A stretch of DNA of 64,000 nt, taken from NCBI RefSeq assembly GCF_030817595.1, contig NZ_JAUSZN010000001.1:2178001-2242000 (forward strand). The letters are read 5' to 3'. Below the pieces are notes generated by a model. That model was not told the origin of the DNA, did not search any database, and saw only the letters and a list, made by a program, of their open reading frames with translations. This document shows, in pieces, positions 47,622 through 57,845 of the stretch (position 1 is the stretch's first letter; each line of letters opens with the position of its first letter). The DNA comes from Neobacillus niacini. GTDB lineage: Bacteria; Bacillota; Bacilli; Bacillales; Cytobacillaceae. The translations under genes and the position numbers were made by a program.

Positions 47622-47673
47622 ACTACGGGGACGGCTCTCCCTGCCTTTTTGGCAAGGAGAACCGTCCCCGTGT
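47622..47673. repeat. REP-like palindrome between convergent genes
   Basis: A 23-bp imperfect inverted repeat built on ACGGGGACGG and CCGTCCCCGT around TGCCTTTTTGGCA. It is GC-rich in an AT-rich setting and resembles the GGGGACGG-type extragenic palindromes scattered in many Bacillus genomes. It fills the gap between cwlK-like and xylanase stops and may serve as a shared terminator. Confidence 0.75.
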
Positions 47674-47682
47674 GTTTTGGTG

Positions 47683-49127
<1,445 letters not shown>

Positions 49128-49154
49128 AGGCATCATTTAATGAAAATGATGCCT
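49128..49154 (-). terminator. Terminator of the glutamate synthase operon
   Basis: An 11-bp stem AGGCATCATTT with its complement; TTTTTTG follows on the minus strand. It lies about 130 bp past the gltD stop. Confidence 0.85.
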
Positions 49155-49286
49155 CCAACTTTTCTCCCTTATCATTGACCATTCGAAAGAACATTGATGG
49201 TATAGCGGTTAATGCATGCGACCATTATTGACCGCAAATTAAAAATCGATCTTCATTGCAAAATTAGACGAAAAGACCCATTTCGA

Positions 49287-50753
49287 CTATGCCATCAAGT
49301 ATTTTTCTACTTCCTGTGCAACTTCCCTGCCTTCGTTAATCGCCCAGACGATGAGGCTTTGGCCTCTTCTGGCATCCCCAGCAGCGAACACTCCTTCAAC
49401 GTTGGTTTTGAACTCACCGTATCTGGCAGCAACCTTTTGGTTGACTGCTTTCACACCAAATTGGCTTAACAGAGGCTGTTCAGTACCTTCAAAGCCAATT
49501 GCAATAAATACAAACTGAGCTGGCCAGACTATTTCAGTGCCTGGGATTTCTTTAAAATAATAACGACCTTCTTCATCCTTTAGCTTCTCCATTTGGATGG
49601 TGTGAAGTTCTTTAAGATTCCCACTCTCATCGGAAACGATTTTCTTTGTTTGAATCGAGTATTGACGTGGATCATCTCCAAATTTGGCTTCTGCTTCCTT
49701 ATATGCATAATCCATTGTAAAGATGTTAGGATAAGCTGGCCATAAATTATCTGATGTACGTTGACCAGGCAATTGCGGGTGCTTGCCGAACTGCACGACA
49801 CTCTTGGCTTTTTGACGAAGCGCAGTTGCCACACAGTCAGCACCTGTGTCCCCGCCGCCAATCACGATGACATCTTTATCTTCTACATTGATAAATTGAC
49901 CATCCTCAAAGTTCGAGTCTAATAGACTTTTTGTCGTTAGCGTTAAATAATCCATCGCAAAGTGAATTCCCTTGGCTTCACGACCTTCAATCACTAAATC
50001 CCTCTGCCTTTGAGCACCTGTACAAAGGATGACCGCATCGAAATGAGTTTGGAGTTCTGCAGTTGTGATATCTTTACCCACTTCTGTATTCGTAACAAAG
50101 TCAATACCTTCCTGTGTCAATAAACGAATCCTGCGTTCTACAACTTCTTTTTCAAGCTTCATGTTCGGAATCCCATACATCAGCAAACCACCTGGACGGT
50201 CGGCACGCTCATAAACCGTTACAGAGTGGCCGGCTTGATTAAGCTGATCAGCTGCTGCTAAACCAGCAGGACCGGAACCGATAATCGCCACTTTCTTACC
50301 TGTCCGTAACCTTGGGATTCTTGGTGTAATCCATCCGTTTTCAAAGCCTTTATCGATGATGGCTTGTTCAATATTTTTAATTGTAACCGCTGGGTCGGAA
50401 ATGGCTAACGTACATGAACCTTCACATGGTGCCGGACAAACCCTTCCTGTAAACTCAGGAAAATTATTTGTCTTCAACAGCCGATCAAGCGCTTCTTTCC
50501 AACGGCCACGATAGACTAGATCATTCCACTCCGGGATCAGGTTGTGAATCGGACACCCTGATGTTGCTCCTTGAATCTCCATTCCGGTATGGCAGAAGGG
50601 GATGGAGCAATCCATGCACCGCGCCCCCTGTGTACGTAACTTTTCATCAGAAAAAGGAACTGTATACTCTTTCCAATCATTTAAGCGTGTTAACGGATTT
50701 CTTTCTCCCACTTTTTCGCGGGAATATTCCATAAATCCAGTTGGTTTCCCCAT
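49287..50753 (-). CDS. gltD: Glutamate synthase small subunit
   Basis: 488 residues, ATG behind GGAGAGG. An N-terminal region carries two 4Fe-4S clusters (CMDCSIPFC, CPIHNLIPEW, and CPAPCEGSC). The FAD site is GSGPAGLAAADQL near residue 150 and the NADPH site GGGDTGADC near residue 290. It feeds NADPH electrons to the large subunit, which makes glutamate from 2-oxoglutarate and glutamine. It follows the large subunit after 17 bp. In B. subtilis the same subunit is called GltB. Confidence 0.96.
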   Translation of the reverse strand: MGKPTGFMEYSREKVGERNPLTRLNDWKEYTVPFSDEKLRTQGARCMDCSIPFCHTGMEIQGATSGCPIHNLIPEWNDLVYRGRWKEALDRLLKTNNFPEFTGRVCPAPCEGSCTLAISDPAVTIKNIEQAIIDKGFENGWITPRIPRLRTGKKVAIIGSGPAGLAAADQLNQAGHSVTVYERADRPGGLLMYGIPNMKLEKEVVERRIRLLTQEGIDFVTNTEVGKDITTAELQTHFDAVILCTGAQRQRDLVIEGREAKGIHFAMDYLTLTTKSLLDSNFEDGQFINVEDKDVIVIGGGDTGADCVATALRQKAKSVVQFGKHPQLPGQRTSDNLWPAYPNIFTMDYAYKEAEAKFGDDPRQYSIQTKKIVSDESGNLKELHTIQMEKLKDEEGRYYFKEIPGTEIVWPAQFVFIAIGFEGTEQPLLSQFGVKAVNQKVAARYGEFKTNVEGVFAAGDARRGQSLIVWAINEGREVAQEVEKYLMA

Positions 50754-50770
50754 TGTTCCTCTCCCCTTTC

Positions 50771-53700
50771 TTAGCGATTTGCAGCTTCCTGCTGTTTAGT
50801 TGATTTTGGTTTTGCAGAGGAGTTCGCTAAAAAGGCGCTCATTACTGCTTCTTCTTCCGATAATCCTGCTAATTTTTGCTCTTCTATCAAATGAATCATT
50901 CGTTTATAATCCTTCGGAATGACTTTGACAAATTTTCTAACACACTTTTTCCAGTTTTCTAGAACACAGCTAGCCTTTACACTTTGCGTGTAACGGAAAT
51001 GGGTTTCGATTAACTGTTTTAGCTCTTCCTGCTCAGCAGCAGTTGATACCGAATCAAATTCAATCAATTCTTGATTACATAAATGCTTAAATACATCCTT
51101 GTCTTCTGCTAAAACATAGGCAATTCCGCCGGACATTCCAGCTGCAAAATTTTTGCCGACATCACCTAAAATAACAACACGCCCGCCAGTCATATACTCA
51201 CAGCCATGGTCGCCAACTCCTTCAACAACCACGTTGACGCCGCTATTCCGAACAGCAAAACGTTCACCGGCACGACCGTTAATATAAGCTTCACCGCTTG
51301 TTGCCCCGATAAATGCGACATTTCCCGCGATGACGTTTTCTCCAGAAGCAATCTTCATATGCTCATCTGCTCTGACGATAATTTTCCCGCCCGATAGACC
51401 TTTACCAACATAATCGTTCGCGTCCCCTGTAAGATCTAAAGTCATTCCTTTGGGTACAAAGGCACCAAAACTTTGTCCAGCAGAACCGGTAAATCGTAAG
51501 GTAATGGTATCCTCCGGTAGCCCTTCTTCTCCGTAGCGTTTGGAAATTTCACTTCCGACGATGGTCCCCGTCACGCGATTGATGTTTGAAATCAAGAAGC
51601 TTAGATCAACAGGTGTCCCCTGCTCTAAAGCTGGTTGAACAGCCGGAAGAATGTGTTTAATATCGAGTGATTCGTTAATTCTATGATTTTGTGGATTTTT
51701 AAAGGTACGAGGTCCTTCAGGCTTATAAAGTAACGATGTTAAATCCAAATGTTGCGCCTTCCAATGCGCTTTTGCACGGTCACTTACTGTTAAAACATCT
51801 GCGCGGCCGACCATTTCCTCAACACTTCTGAAACCAAGCTCAGCCATAAGTTCACGCACTTCCTGGGCAATGAAACGCATAAAGTTTACGATATAATCTG
51901 CTTCACCCGTGAACTTTCTGCGAAGCTCAGGGTTTTGAGTGGCAATTCCAACCGGACAGGTATCTAAATGACAAACACGCATCATCACACATCCAAGCAC
52001 AACTAACGGTGCAGTTGCAAAGCCAAATTCCTCCGCTCCAAGCAAAGCTGCCATCACTACATCTTTACCTGTCATTAATTTTCCGTCTGTTTCAAGCACA
52101 ACTCGATCACGCAAACCATTCAACATAAGCGTTTGGTGTGCCTCTGCTAATCCAAGTTCCCATGGCAATCCGGCGTGCTGAATGCTCGTTTTTGGCGATG
52201 CACCCGTTCCACCATCATAGCCGCTGATGACAATCACATCGGCTACTGCTTTCGCCACTCCTGCAGCAATCGTTCCGACCCCGCCTTTTGAAACAAGCTT
52301 AACGCTGATACGAGCATCACGGTTGGCATTTTTCAAATCATGAATCAGCTGCGCCAAATCCTCAATGGAGTATATATCATGGTGCGGCGGCGGTGAAATT
52401 AAGCTAACTCCCGGTGTTGCACCGCGAACGTCGGCAACCCATGGATACACCTTCGTACCCATCAACTGGCCACCTTCACCAGGCTTTGCACCTTGTGCCA
52501 TTTTAATTTGCAGCTCCTCGGCATTGACTAGATAATGACTCTTCACACCAAAACGGCCGGAAGCAACCTGCTTGATTGCACTTCCTCTGTTGTCACCATT
52601 TTCATCGATTCCGAATCGGCTTGAATCTTCTCCGCCTTCACCTGAGTTACTTTTTCCACCTAAACGGTTCATGGCAATGGCTAATGTTTCATGTGCTTCC
52701 TTACTAATGGATCCAAACGACATTGCACCAGTCTTAAAGCGGCGGACAATTGAATCTACTGACTCTACTTCCTCAATCGGCACAGCTTGTCGTGTTCCAC
52801 TAAAGGAGAATAGGTTGCGTAAGAAACCAAGCCTTTCCTCATTTGCCTGCGTCGAGTATTTTTTAAATAATTCATAATCCCCATTACGACAAGCCCATTG
52901 CAATGTATGAATGGTTCCAGGATTAAAAGCATGGTGTTCACCATCATGTCTCCATTGAAAATTACTGCCTGATTCTAAGGTCTTGTCGGTTGAGCCAACA
53001 AAAGCTTCCGCGTGACGCAGTTTTGCTTCCAGGGCAATTGTGTCTAAACCAATCCCACCAAGCTGGGACACTGTTCCAGTGAAGTAGGTGTCGATAACAT
53101 CAGCGCTGATCCCAACTGCTTCAAAAATTTGTGCACCACGGTAGCTTTGCACCGTAGAAATACCCATTTTTGACATGACCTTCACAACACCTTCAGTCAT
53201 GGCATAGATATACTTTTTCACCGCCTCTTGATAGGTGAATGGTAATGTTCCTTCCGCAATAGTCTCCTGATAGGTAGCGAACGCAAGGTAAGGATTAATC
53301 GCATCAACACCATATCCGAGTAGGACCGCAAAATGGTGAACTTCTCTTACTTCCCCTGTTTCAATAAGGATGCTCGCCTTCGTTCTTAATCCTTCACGAA
53401 TCAAGTGTTGATGAAGGGTGCTCGCTGCCAATAACGATGGTATTGCAACCTCTTTTTCATTGATATTTCGATCAGACAGGATAATCAAACTTGCTCCGTC
53501 TGCAATTGCTTTTTCTGCTTGACGGCATAATTCCTTAAGGCTATTCTCTAAATCATCTGCGAACAGGATGTCGATTACTTTGCTTTTAAATAAATCATTC
53601 GTCTTTAAATCTTCCAACTGGCTGTTGGTCAGGATCGGTGTCTCTAACTGAATCCGACGGCTATTTTCTTCCGATGGGTGAAGTAAGTTCCCTTCAGCTC

Positions 53701-55318
53701 CTAAGTAGGAAATGGTTGAAGTGACGATGGCTTCACGAATGGAGTCAACCGGCGGATTGGTTACTTGGGCAAATAATTGCTTAAAGTAGTTAAACAATGT
53801 TTGAGGTCGGTCTGATAAAACAGCAAGCGGCATATCATTCCCCATCGCCCCTAGAGGATCCTTGCCTTCAGTCACAGCTGGAAGGATGTACTTTTGAATA
53901 TCTTCATACGTATATCCAAAGGCTTTTTGAAGGGTTAGTAAATCAGACCGGCTTTCTCCCTCAACCTCTACTCTCTCTTCCAAGCGAACAAGCTGATCAT
54001 TTAACCATTGCTGATACGGCTGTTGACTCGCCAACTGTGATTTAATTTCCTCATCCGAAATAATTCGACCTTCTTCTAAATCAATCAAAAGCATTTTTCC
54101 AGGGCGAAGACGCTCTTTGTATAATACCTTTTCCGGTTCAACGTCGATGACTCCAACCTCAGATGAAAAAATAATGTAATCATCTTCTGTAACATAATAA
54201 CGAGCCGGACGCAGTCCATTGCGATCCAAAATAGCACCAATTTGTTTACCGTCAGTAAAAGATATAGCAGACGGTCCATCCCAGGGCTCCATTAACGTAC
54301 TGTGAAATTCATAAAAAGCTCGTTTTTCCTCTGTGATATGAGGATTTTCAGACCATGGCTCTGGGACAAGCATCATCGCTGCGTGTGCTGGCTTTCGGCC
54401 GGCAAGAACTAAAAATTCAAGCGCATTGTCTAAGATCGATGAATCACTTCCATCTGTATCAAGGATTGGCAGGATTTTTTCCAAATCCGTTCCAAATGCC
54501 TCTGACACAAATTGACTTTCACGCGCCTTCATCCAGTGAATATTTCCCTGAAGTGTATTAATTTCGCCATTATGAATTAAATAACGGTTAGGATGTGCTC
54601 TTTCCCAGCTCGGAAATGTATTAGTACTAAAGCGAGAATGCACTAAAGCAAACGCAGAGACAAAATTCTCATTCTGCAAATCTAAATAGAACTGATCTAC
54701 TTGTTCAGGCGTTAACAGTCCTTTGTAAACGATCGTTCTGCTAGAAAGACTAGCAAAGTAAAAACGATATTCTGATTCCTTTGCCCATTTTTCTGAAAGT
54801 TTGCGAATCACGTATAATTTCCGTTCAAACGCTAATGAGTCAGTACTTTTTTCGTTATCACCAACAAACAACTGGCGAATGACAGGACAGCTATCCTGTG
54901 CGGTTACCCCGATAGGTTCTGGATTGACTGGGACTGTTCTCCAGCCAAGAACCGTTTGACCCTCTTGTTCGACCATTTTATTGATATAGCTTTCAATTTC
55001 TTCCCGTTCACGATCATCCTTAGAGAAAAACAGCATCCCCACACCGTATTTCCCTTTCTCAGGTAAGTTTATTTCTGGACATTCTTGGCGGAAAAATTGG
55101 TCTGGAATTTGAACCATAAGTCCGGCGCCATCGCCTGTAAGCGGGTCACTTCCCTGTCCGCCGCGATGATCCAATTGACAAAGCATCTTAAGTCCTTTTG
55201 CCACAATATCATGTGTGGCGTTTCCTTTTATGTGAGCATACAAGCCGATCCCGCAGGCATCATGTTCAAATTCTGGACGGTAGAGACCTTGTGCTTTTGG
55301 TAGTTGATGATACGTCAT
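50771..55318 (-). CDS. gltB: Glutamate synthase large subunit
   Basis: 1515 residues. A 21-residue propeptide ends before Cys22 (HDACGIG), the Ntn-type amidotransferase nucleophile. The glutaminase domain runs to about 430, a central domain to about 790, the FMN-binding synthase barrel to about 1200 (GGTGASP) with a 3Fe-4S motif (CVMMRVCHLDTCPVG), and a beta-helix C-terminal domain. It makes two glutamates per cycle with GltD. Called GltA in B. subtilis. A good sigma-A promoter lies ahead (TAGAAT at 55372-55367, TTGTTT at 55395-55390, 17-base spacer). Confidence 0.96.
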   Translation of the reverse strand: MTYHQLPKAQGLYRPEFEHDACGIGLYAHIKGNATHDIVAKGLKMLCQLDHRGGQGSDPLTGDGAGLMVQIPDQFFRQECPEINLPEKGKYGVGMLFFSKDDREREEIESYINKMVEQEGQTVLGWRTVPVNPEPIGVTAQDSCPVIRQLFVGDNEKSTDSLAFERKLYVIRKLSEKWAKESEYRFYFASLSSRTIVYKGLLTPEQVDQFYLDLQNENFVSAFALVHSRFSTNTFPSWERAHPNRYLIHNGEINTLQGNIHWMKARESQFVSEAFGTDLEKILPILDTDGSDSSILDNALEFLVLAGRKPAHAAMMLVPEPWSENPHITEEKRAFYEFHSTLMEPWDGPSAISFTDGKQIGAILDRNGLRPARYYVTEDDYIIFSSEVGVIDVEPEKVLYKERLRPGKMLLIDLEEGRIISDEEIKSQLASQQPYQQWLNDQLVRLEERVEVEGESRSDLLTLQKAFGYTYEDIQKYILPAVTEGKDPLGAMGNDMPLAVLSDRPQTLFNYFKQLFAQVTNPPVDSIREAIVTSTISYLGAEGNLLHPSEENSRRIQLETPILTNSQLEDLKTNDLFKSKVIDILFADDLENSLKELCRQAEKAIADGASLIILSDRNINEKEVAIPSLLAASTLHQHLIREGLRTKASILIETGEVREVHHFAVLLGYGVDAINPYLAFATYQETIAEGTLPFTYQEAVKKYIYAMTEGVVKVMSKMGISTVQSYRGAQIFEAVGISADVIDTYFTGTVSQLGGIGLDTIALEAKLRHAEAFVGSTDKTLESGSNFQWRHDGEHHAFNPGTIHTLQWACRNGDYELFKKYSTQANEERLGFLRNLFSFSGTRQAVPIEEVESVDSIVRRFKTGAMSFGSISKEAHETLAIAMNRLGGKSNSGEGGEDSSRFGIDENGDNRGSAIKQVASGRFGVKSHYLVNAEELQIKMAQGAKPGEGGQLMGTKVYPWVADVRGATPGVSLISPPPHHDIYSIEDLAQLIHDLKNANRDARISVKLVSKGGVGTIAAGVAKAVADVIVISGYDGGTGASPKTSIQHAGLPWELGLAEAHQTLMLNGLRDRVVLETDGKLMTGKDVVMAALLGAEEFGFATAPLVVLGCVMMRVCHLDTCPVGIATQNPELRRKFTGEADYIVNFMRFIAQEVRELMAELGFRSVEEMVGRADVLTVSDRAKAHWKAQHLDLTSLLYKPEGPRTFKNPQNHRINESLDIKHILPAVQPALEQGTPVDLSFLISNINRVTGTIVGSEISKRYGEEGLPEDTITLRFTGSAGQSFGAFVPKGMTLDLTGDANDYVGKGLSGGKIIVRADEHMKIASGENVIAGNVAFIGATSGEAYINGRAGERFAVRNSGVNVVVEGVGDHGCEYMTGGRVVILGDVGKNFAAGMSGGIAYVLAEDKDVFKHLCNQELIEFDSVSTAAEQEELKQLIETHFRYTQSVKASCVLENWKKCVRKFVKVIPKDYKRMIHLIEEQKLAGLSEEEAVMSAFLANSSAKPKSTKQQEAANR

Positions 55319-55451
55319 TTCAAATCTCTCCCTGTTAGTGTAATTGTCGAAATATTTATATCCACTATTCTAGGTTTTCTTATTTATACAAACAATATAT
55401 AATTTATATCAAACCAATCTAATTCTTATATAAATGAAAGAAGGAATAACA
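55319..55451. promoter_or_regulatory. Divergent gltB/gltC promoter region
   Basis: On the minus strand TTGTTT (55395-55390) and TAGAAT (55372-55367), 17 bases apart, are a credible glt operon promoter. AT-rich inverted pieces around 55395-55420 could be the GltC boxes; they are not clear enough to call. GltC activates and TnrA represses this operon in B. subtilis. Confidence 0.55.
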
Positions 55452-56354
55452 ATGGAGCTTCGTCAATTACGTTATTTAATCGAAGTGGCGGAACGGCAGC
55501 ATGTTACAGAGGCAGCTGATCATCTTAACGTGGCACAATCAGCCGTTAGCTATCAAATTACCAAACTAGAAGAGGAGCTAGGGGTTAAGTTATTAGAAAG
55601 AGTGGGCAGGAACATTAAGATTACACCGATTGGTAAAATTTTTCTGCAATTTGCGATTAGTGCTTTAAAAACATTAGATGAAGGAAAGGAAAAAGTAGAA
55701 GAATATCTTAATCCACTAGGAGGAACGCTGCATATTGGATATCCTTCAAGTCTCTCCATCTATTGGCTACCAAATCTTATTTCGGCTTATAAGGAAGTGG
55801 CGCCTAATGTTAATTTCCGTTTGCGGCATGGCTCCTATGCCTACTTAATCGATGCGGTTAAAAAAGGTGAAATCGATTTGGCCTTTCTCGGCCCTGTTCC
55901 TATGAAGGAACCTGATCTCGAGGCAAAGATTTTATTTATGGAAAACATCGTGGCATTGATTCCTGAGCGTCACCCCTTGGCTGATAAAAGAAGTTTGAAT
56001 TTAAGTGACTTGCGGACAGATCCATTCGTCTTATTTCCTGATGGATATGTCCTACGAAAAATTGCTGTAGATGCCTGTCATGAGGCTGGCTTTGAACCGA
56101 ACATTGTGTCCGAAGGGGAAGATATGGATGCACTTAAAGGACTGGTATCTGCGGGAATTGGGGTTAGCCTTTTACCTGAGAGTACTTTTTATGACTCTGT
56201 TCCCAGGTTCACCGTCAAAGTACCGATTGAAGCACCAAAAGCCATGCGTTCAGTTGGGATTATTATCCCCAAACATAGGGATATCGGACCTTCCGAAAAG
56301 AATTTCTATCAGTTTCTAATCCAATTTTTTAACCGGTTGGACCAATACAAATAG
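55452..56354 (+). CDS. gltC: LysR-family activator of glutamate synthase
   Basis: 300 residues from ATG 55452; an ATG six codons earlier overlaps the GAAGGA ribosome site. An N-terminal winged helix (AEAADHLNVAQSAVSYQI-like region, residues 1-65) is followed by a LysR effector domain. It starts MELRQLRYLIEVAER, almost as in B. subtilis GltC, and has the same length. It is divergent from gltB. It activates glutamate synthase when 2-oxoglutarate is plentiful and shuts it down when glutamate is. Confidence 0.93.
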   Translation: MELRQLRYLIEVAERQHVTEAADHLNVAQSAVSYQITKLEEELGVKLLERVGRNIKITPIGKIFLQFAISALKTLDEGKEKVEEYLNPLGGTLHIGYPSSLSIYWLPNLISAYKEVAPNVNFRLRHGSYAYLIDAVKKGEIDLAFLGPVPMKEPDLEAKILFMENIVALIPERHPLADKRSLNLSDLRTDPFVLFPDGYVLRKIAVDACHEAGFEPNIVSEGEDMDALKGLVSAGIGVSLLPESTFYDSVPRFTVKVPIEAPKAMRSVGIIIPKHRDIGPSEKNFYQFLIQFFNRLDQYK

Positions 56355-56496
56355 TGTATGTTTAGTAAAAATGACTCTCTGCTAAGCTTAATTGGCAATA
56401 AAACAACCAATTTACTTAAGCTCCGGTTAATCCATAATGTACATGGGAATTATAAACAGTGTTCGTGAATTTTTAATTTAGAAAGGAGATAAATAC
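56355..56496. other. Gap between gltC and the selenoprotein pair
   Basis: An imperfect hairpin at about 56387-56422 (AAGCTTAATTGG...CCAATTTACTTAAGCT) may terminate gltC. A possible -10 (TATAAA) lies near 56452. No clear promoter call. Confidence 0.35.
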
Positions 56497-56997
56497 ATGC
56501 CTCAAGGAGCTACTGAAACAAGCACCTTAAAAGTTGGTGATCTGGCACCGGATTTCACGTTGGAAGCCCATGGCGGCTGCAGAGTGACGTTGAGTGAATT
56601 CCGCGGATCCAAAAATGTATTTCTTTGTTTTTATCCTCTAGATTGGACCCCAGTTTGAGGTGCGCAAATGCCTTCATACGAGGATGATCTACCTCGTTTT
56701 GAAGATTTTGATACCCAGGTCCTGGGTATTTCAGTCGACAGTGTTCACAGTCATGATGCATGGGCAAAATCAATTGGTGGAATATCTTATCCGCTTTGTT
56801 CCGATTTCTATCCACATGGAGAAGTTTCGGAGAAATATGGCGTTCTTCGTAAAAACAAAAGCGAACCGGCATATGGAGCATCAGAGCGCGCACTCTTTAT
56901 CATCGATAAAGATGGAATCGTTCAATGGATTGATGTTCATCCACTAGATAAACAGCCTGATAACGAAGAGTTGTTTGATGTTTTACGGAAACTTTAA
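56497..56997 (+). CDS. Candidate selenocysteine peroxiredoxin (in-frame UGA at codon 54)
   Basis: 166 residues if TGA 56656-56658 is read as selenocysteine. ATG 56497 has AAAGGAG eight bases upstream. The AhpC/TSA thioredoxin fold is clear: GDLAPDFTL, then FYPLDWTPV followed by UGA, where ordinary peroxiredoxins have Cys (FTPVC). The frame continues with a normal peroxiredoxin C-terminal half (PLCSDFYPHGEVSEKYGVL, then FIIDKDG). Cys101 could serve as resolving residue. It reduces hydrogen peroxide or alkyl peroxides. Sec peroxiredoxins are known in anaerobes such as Eubacterium acidaminophilum. The alternative is a pseudogene, but the mutation would have to hit exactly the catalytic codon. 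Confidence 0.8.
56656..56695 (+). promoter_or_regulatory. Candidate SECIS region of the peroxiredoxin gene
   Basis: Directly after the UGA the outer arms GAGGT (56657-56661) and ACCTC (56691-56695) pair, with a small inner stem between. Size (about 39 bases) and place fit a bacterial SECIS. The inner stem is weak, so this is less certain than the one at 57482. Confidence 0.4.
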
Positions 56998-57033
56998 ATC
57001 GAATATTGTTAGCAGAATATAAGGAGATTGTGT

Positions 57034-57735
57034 ATGGAACTCTCAAGAAAAGCTATCCCTTATACACCCAGTACCAAACCACTGCATGAAATGACCATTA
57101 TGATTGTTTCTACTTCTGGTGTTCATCTAAAGGATCAAGAAGCCTTTAACACGGATCCCTCTGTAGGAGATGTAACTTTCCGTATCATTCCGGGAGATGT
57201 TGATGCAAAGGATTTAACAGTCACTCACGCTGCTCCAAAGGAGCATTATAATACAGATGCCCCGAAAGAAGATATCAACTGCGTTTTTCCTATTGACCGA
57301 TTGCGGGAAATGGTAGACGATGGAGACCTAGGCGGAGTGGCCGAGAAACATATGACCATGATGGGATATTCCATGAGATTAAATATAATTAACAAGGAAA
57401 CCATTCCTGCGCTAGTAAAAGAAGTGGTTCGTTCCAAAGCGGACGCGGTCCTTTTAACAGCCGGCTGACCGCTCTGTCATCGCACTGTAGTTACAGTGCA
57501 GCGCGGCATTGAATCCCAGGGAATTCCAACAGTATTAATCACGTTGGATGTAGAGCAATCCAGTTTGATGAGGCCACCGCGAGCTATTCATCCAGTTGGG
57601 TTCGAATTCGGACACTCCCTAGGAAAGCCTCATGATAAAACTACACAAATGAAAGTACTAATGGCAGCACTGGCAGAACTTAATGAAAGACAAGAGCCTG
57701 GAAATATACATGATGTACATTTTCCATCTTACTAA
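57034..57735 (+). CDS. Candidate selenoprotein of the GrdB/PrdB (glycine/betaine/D-proline reductase B) family, UGA at codon 145
   Basis: 233 residues if TGA 57466-57468 is selenocysteine. ATG 57034 has AAGGAG seven bases upstream. Family features: the start (YTPSTKPLHEMTIMIVSTSGVHL), HYNTDAPKEDINCVFPIDRL, and LLTAG followed by UGA-Pro-Leu-Cys, a UxxC redox motif. The second half (RGIESQGIPTVLITL, then HPVGFEFGHSLGKPHD) is also typical. True Stickland reductases need several partner proteins, and none are here. It more likely serves in redox or detoxification with the peroxiredoxin 36 bp upstream. Confidence 0.8.
57466..57499 (+). promoter_or_regulatory. SECIS-like hairpin after the second UGA
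   Basis: An exact inverted repeat, GCACTGT-AGTT-ACAGTGC (57482-57499), lies 13 bases past the UGA: 7-bp stem and an AGUU loop containing G. This is where the apical hairpin of bacterial SECIS elements sits. Confidence 0.65.
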
Positions 57736-57740
57736 GAATT

Positions 57741-57776
57741 AAGAAAGGGACGGCTTTACTGCCGTCCCTGTTTCTT
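57741..57776. terminator. Terminator between the selenoprotein pair and the convergent yng operon
   Basis: The stem AAGAAAGGGACGGC pairs with GCCGTCCCTGTTTCTT (two-base bulge) around TTTACT. T-rich sequence follows on each strand, so it may act in both directions. Confidence 0.75.
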
Positions 57777-57845
57777 CTGATTTTGGTCATCCTAAACCCA
57801 CTATGATGACCACTTCTATCATTTTTCTTTTGATGGTCATCATCA

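Noticed and set aside
56660..56947. Separate short genes at the 3' parts of the UGA-containing frames
   Set aside because: They are the downstream halves of the peroxiredoxin and the GrdB-like protein, or frames overlapping them, and lack their own start signals.
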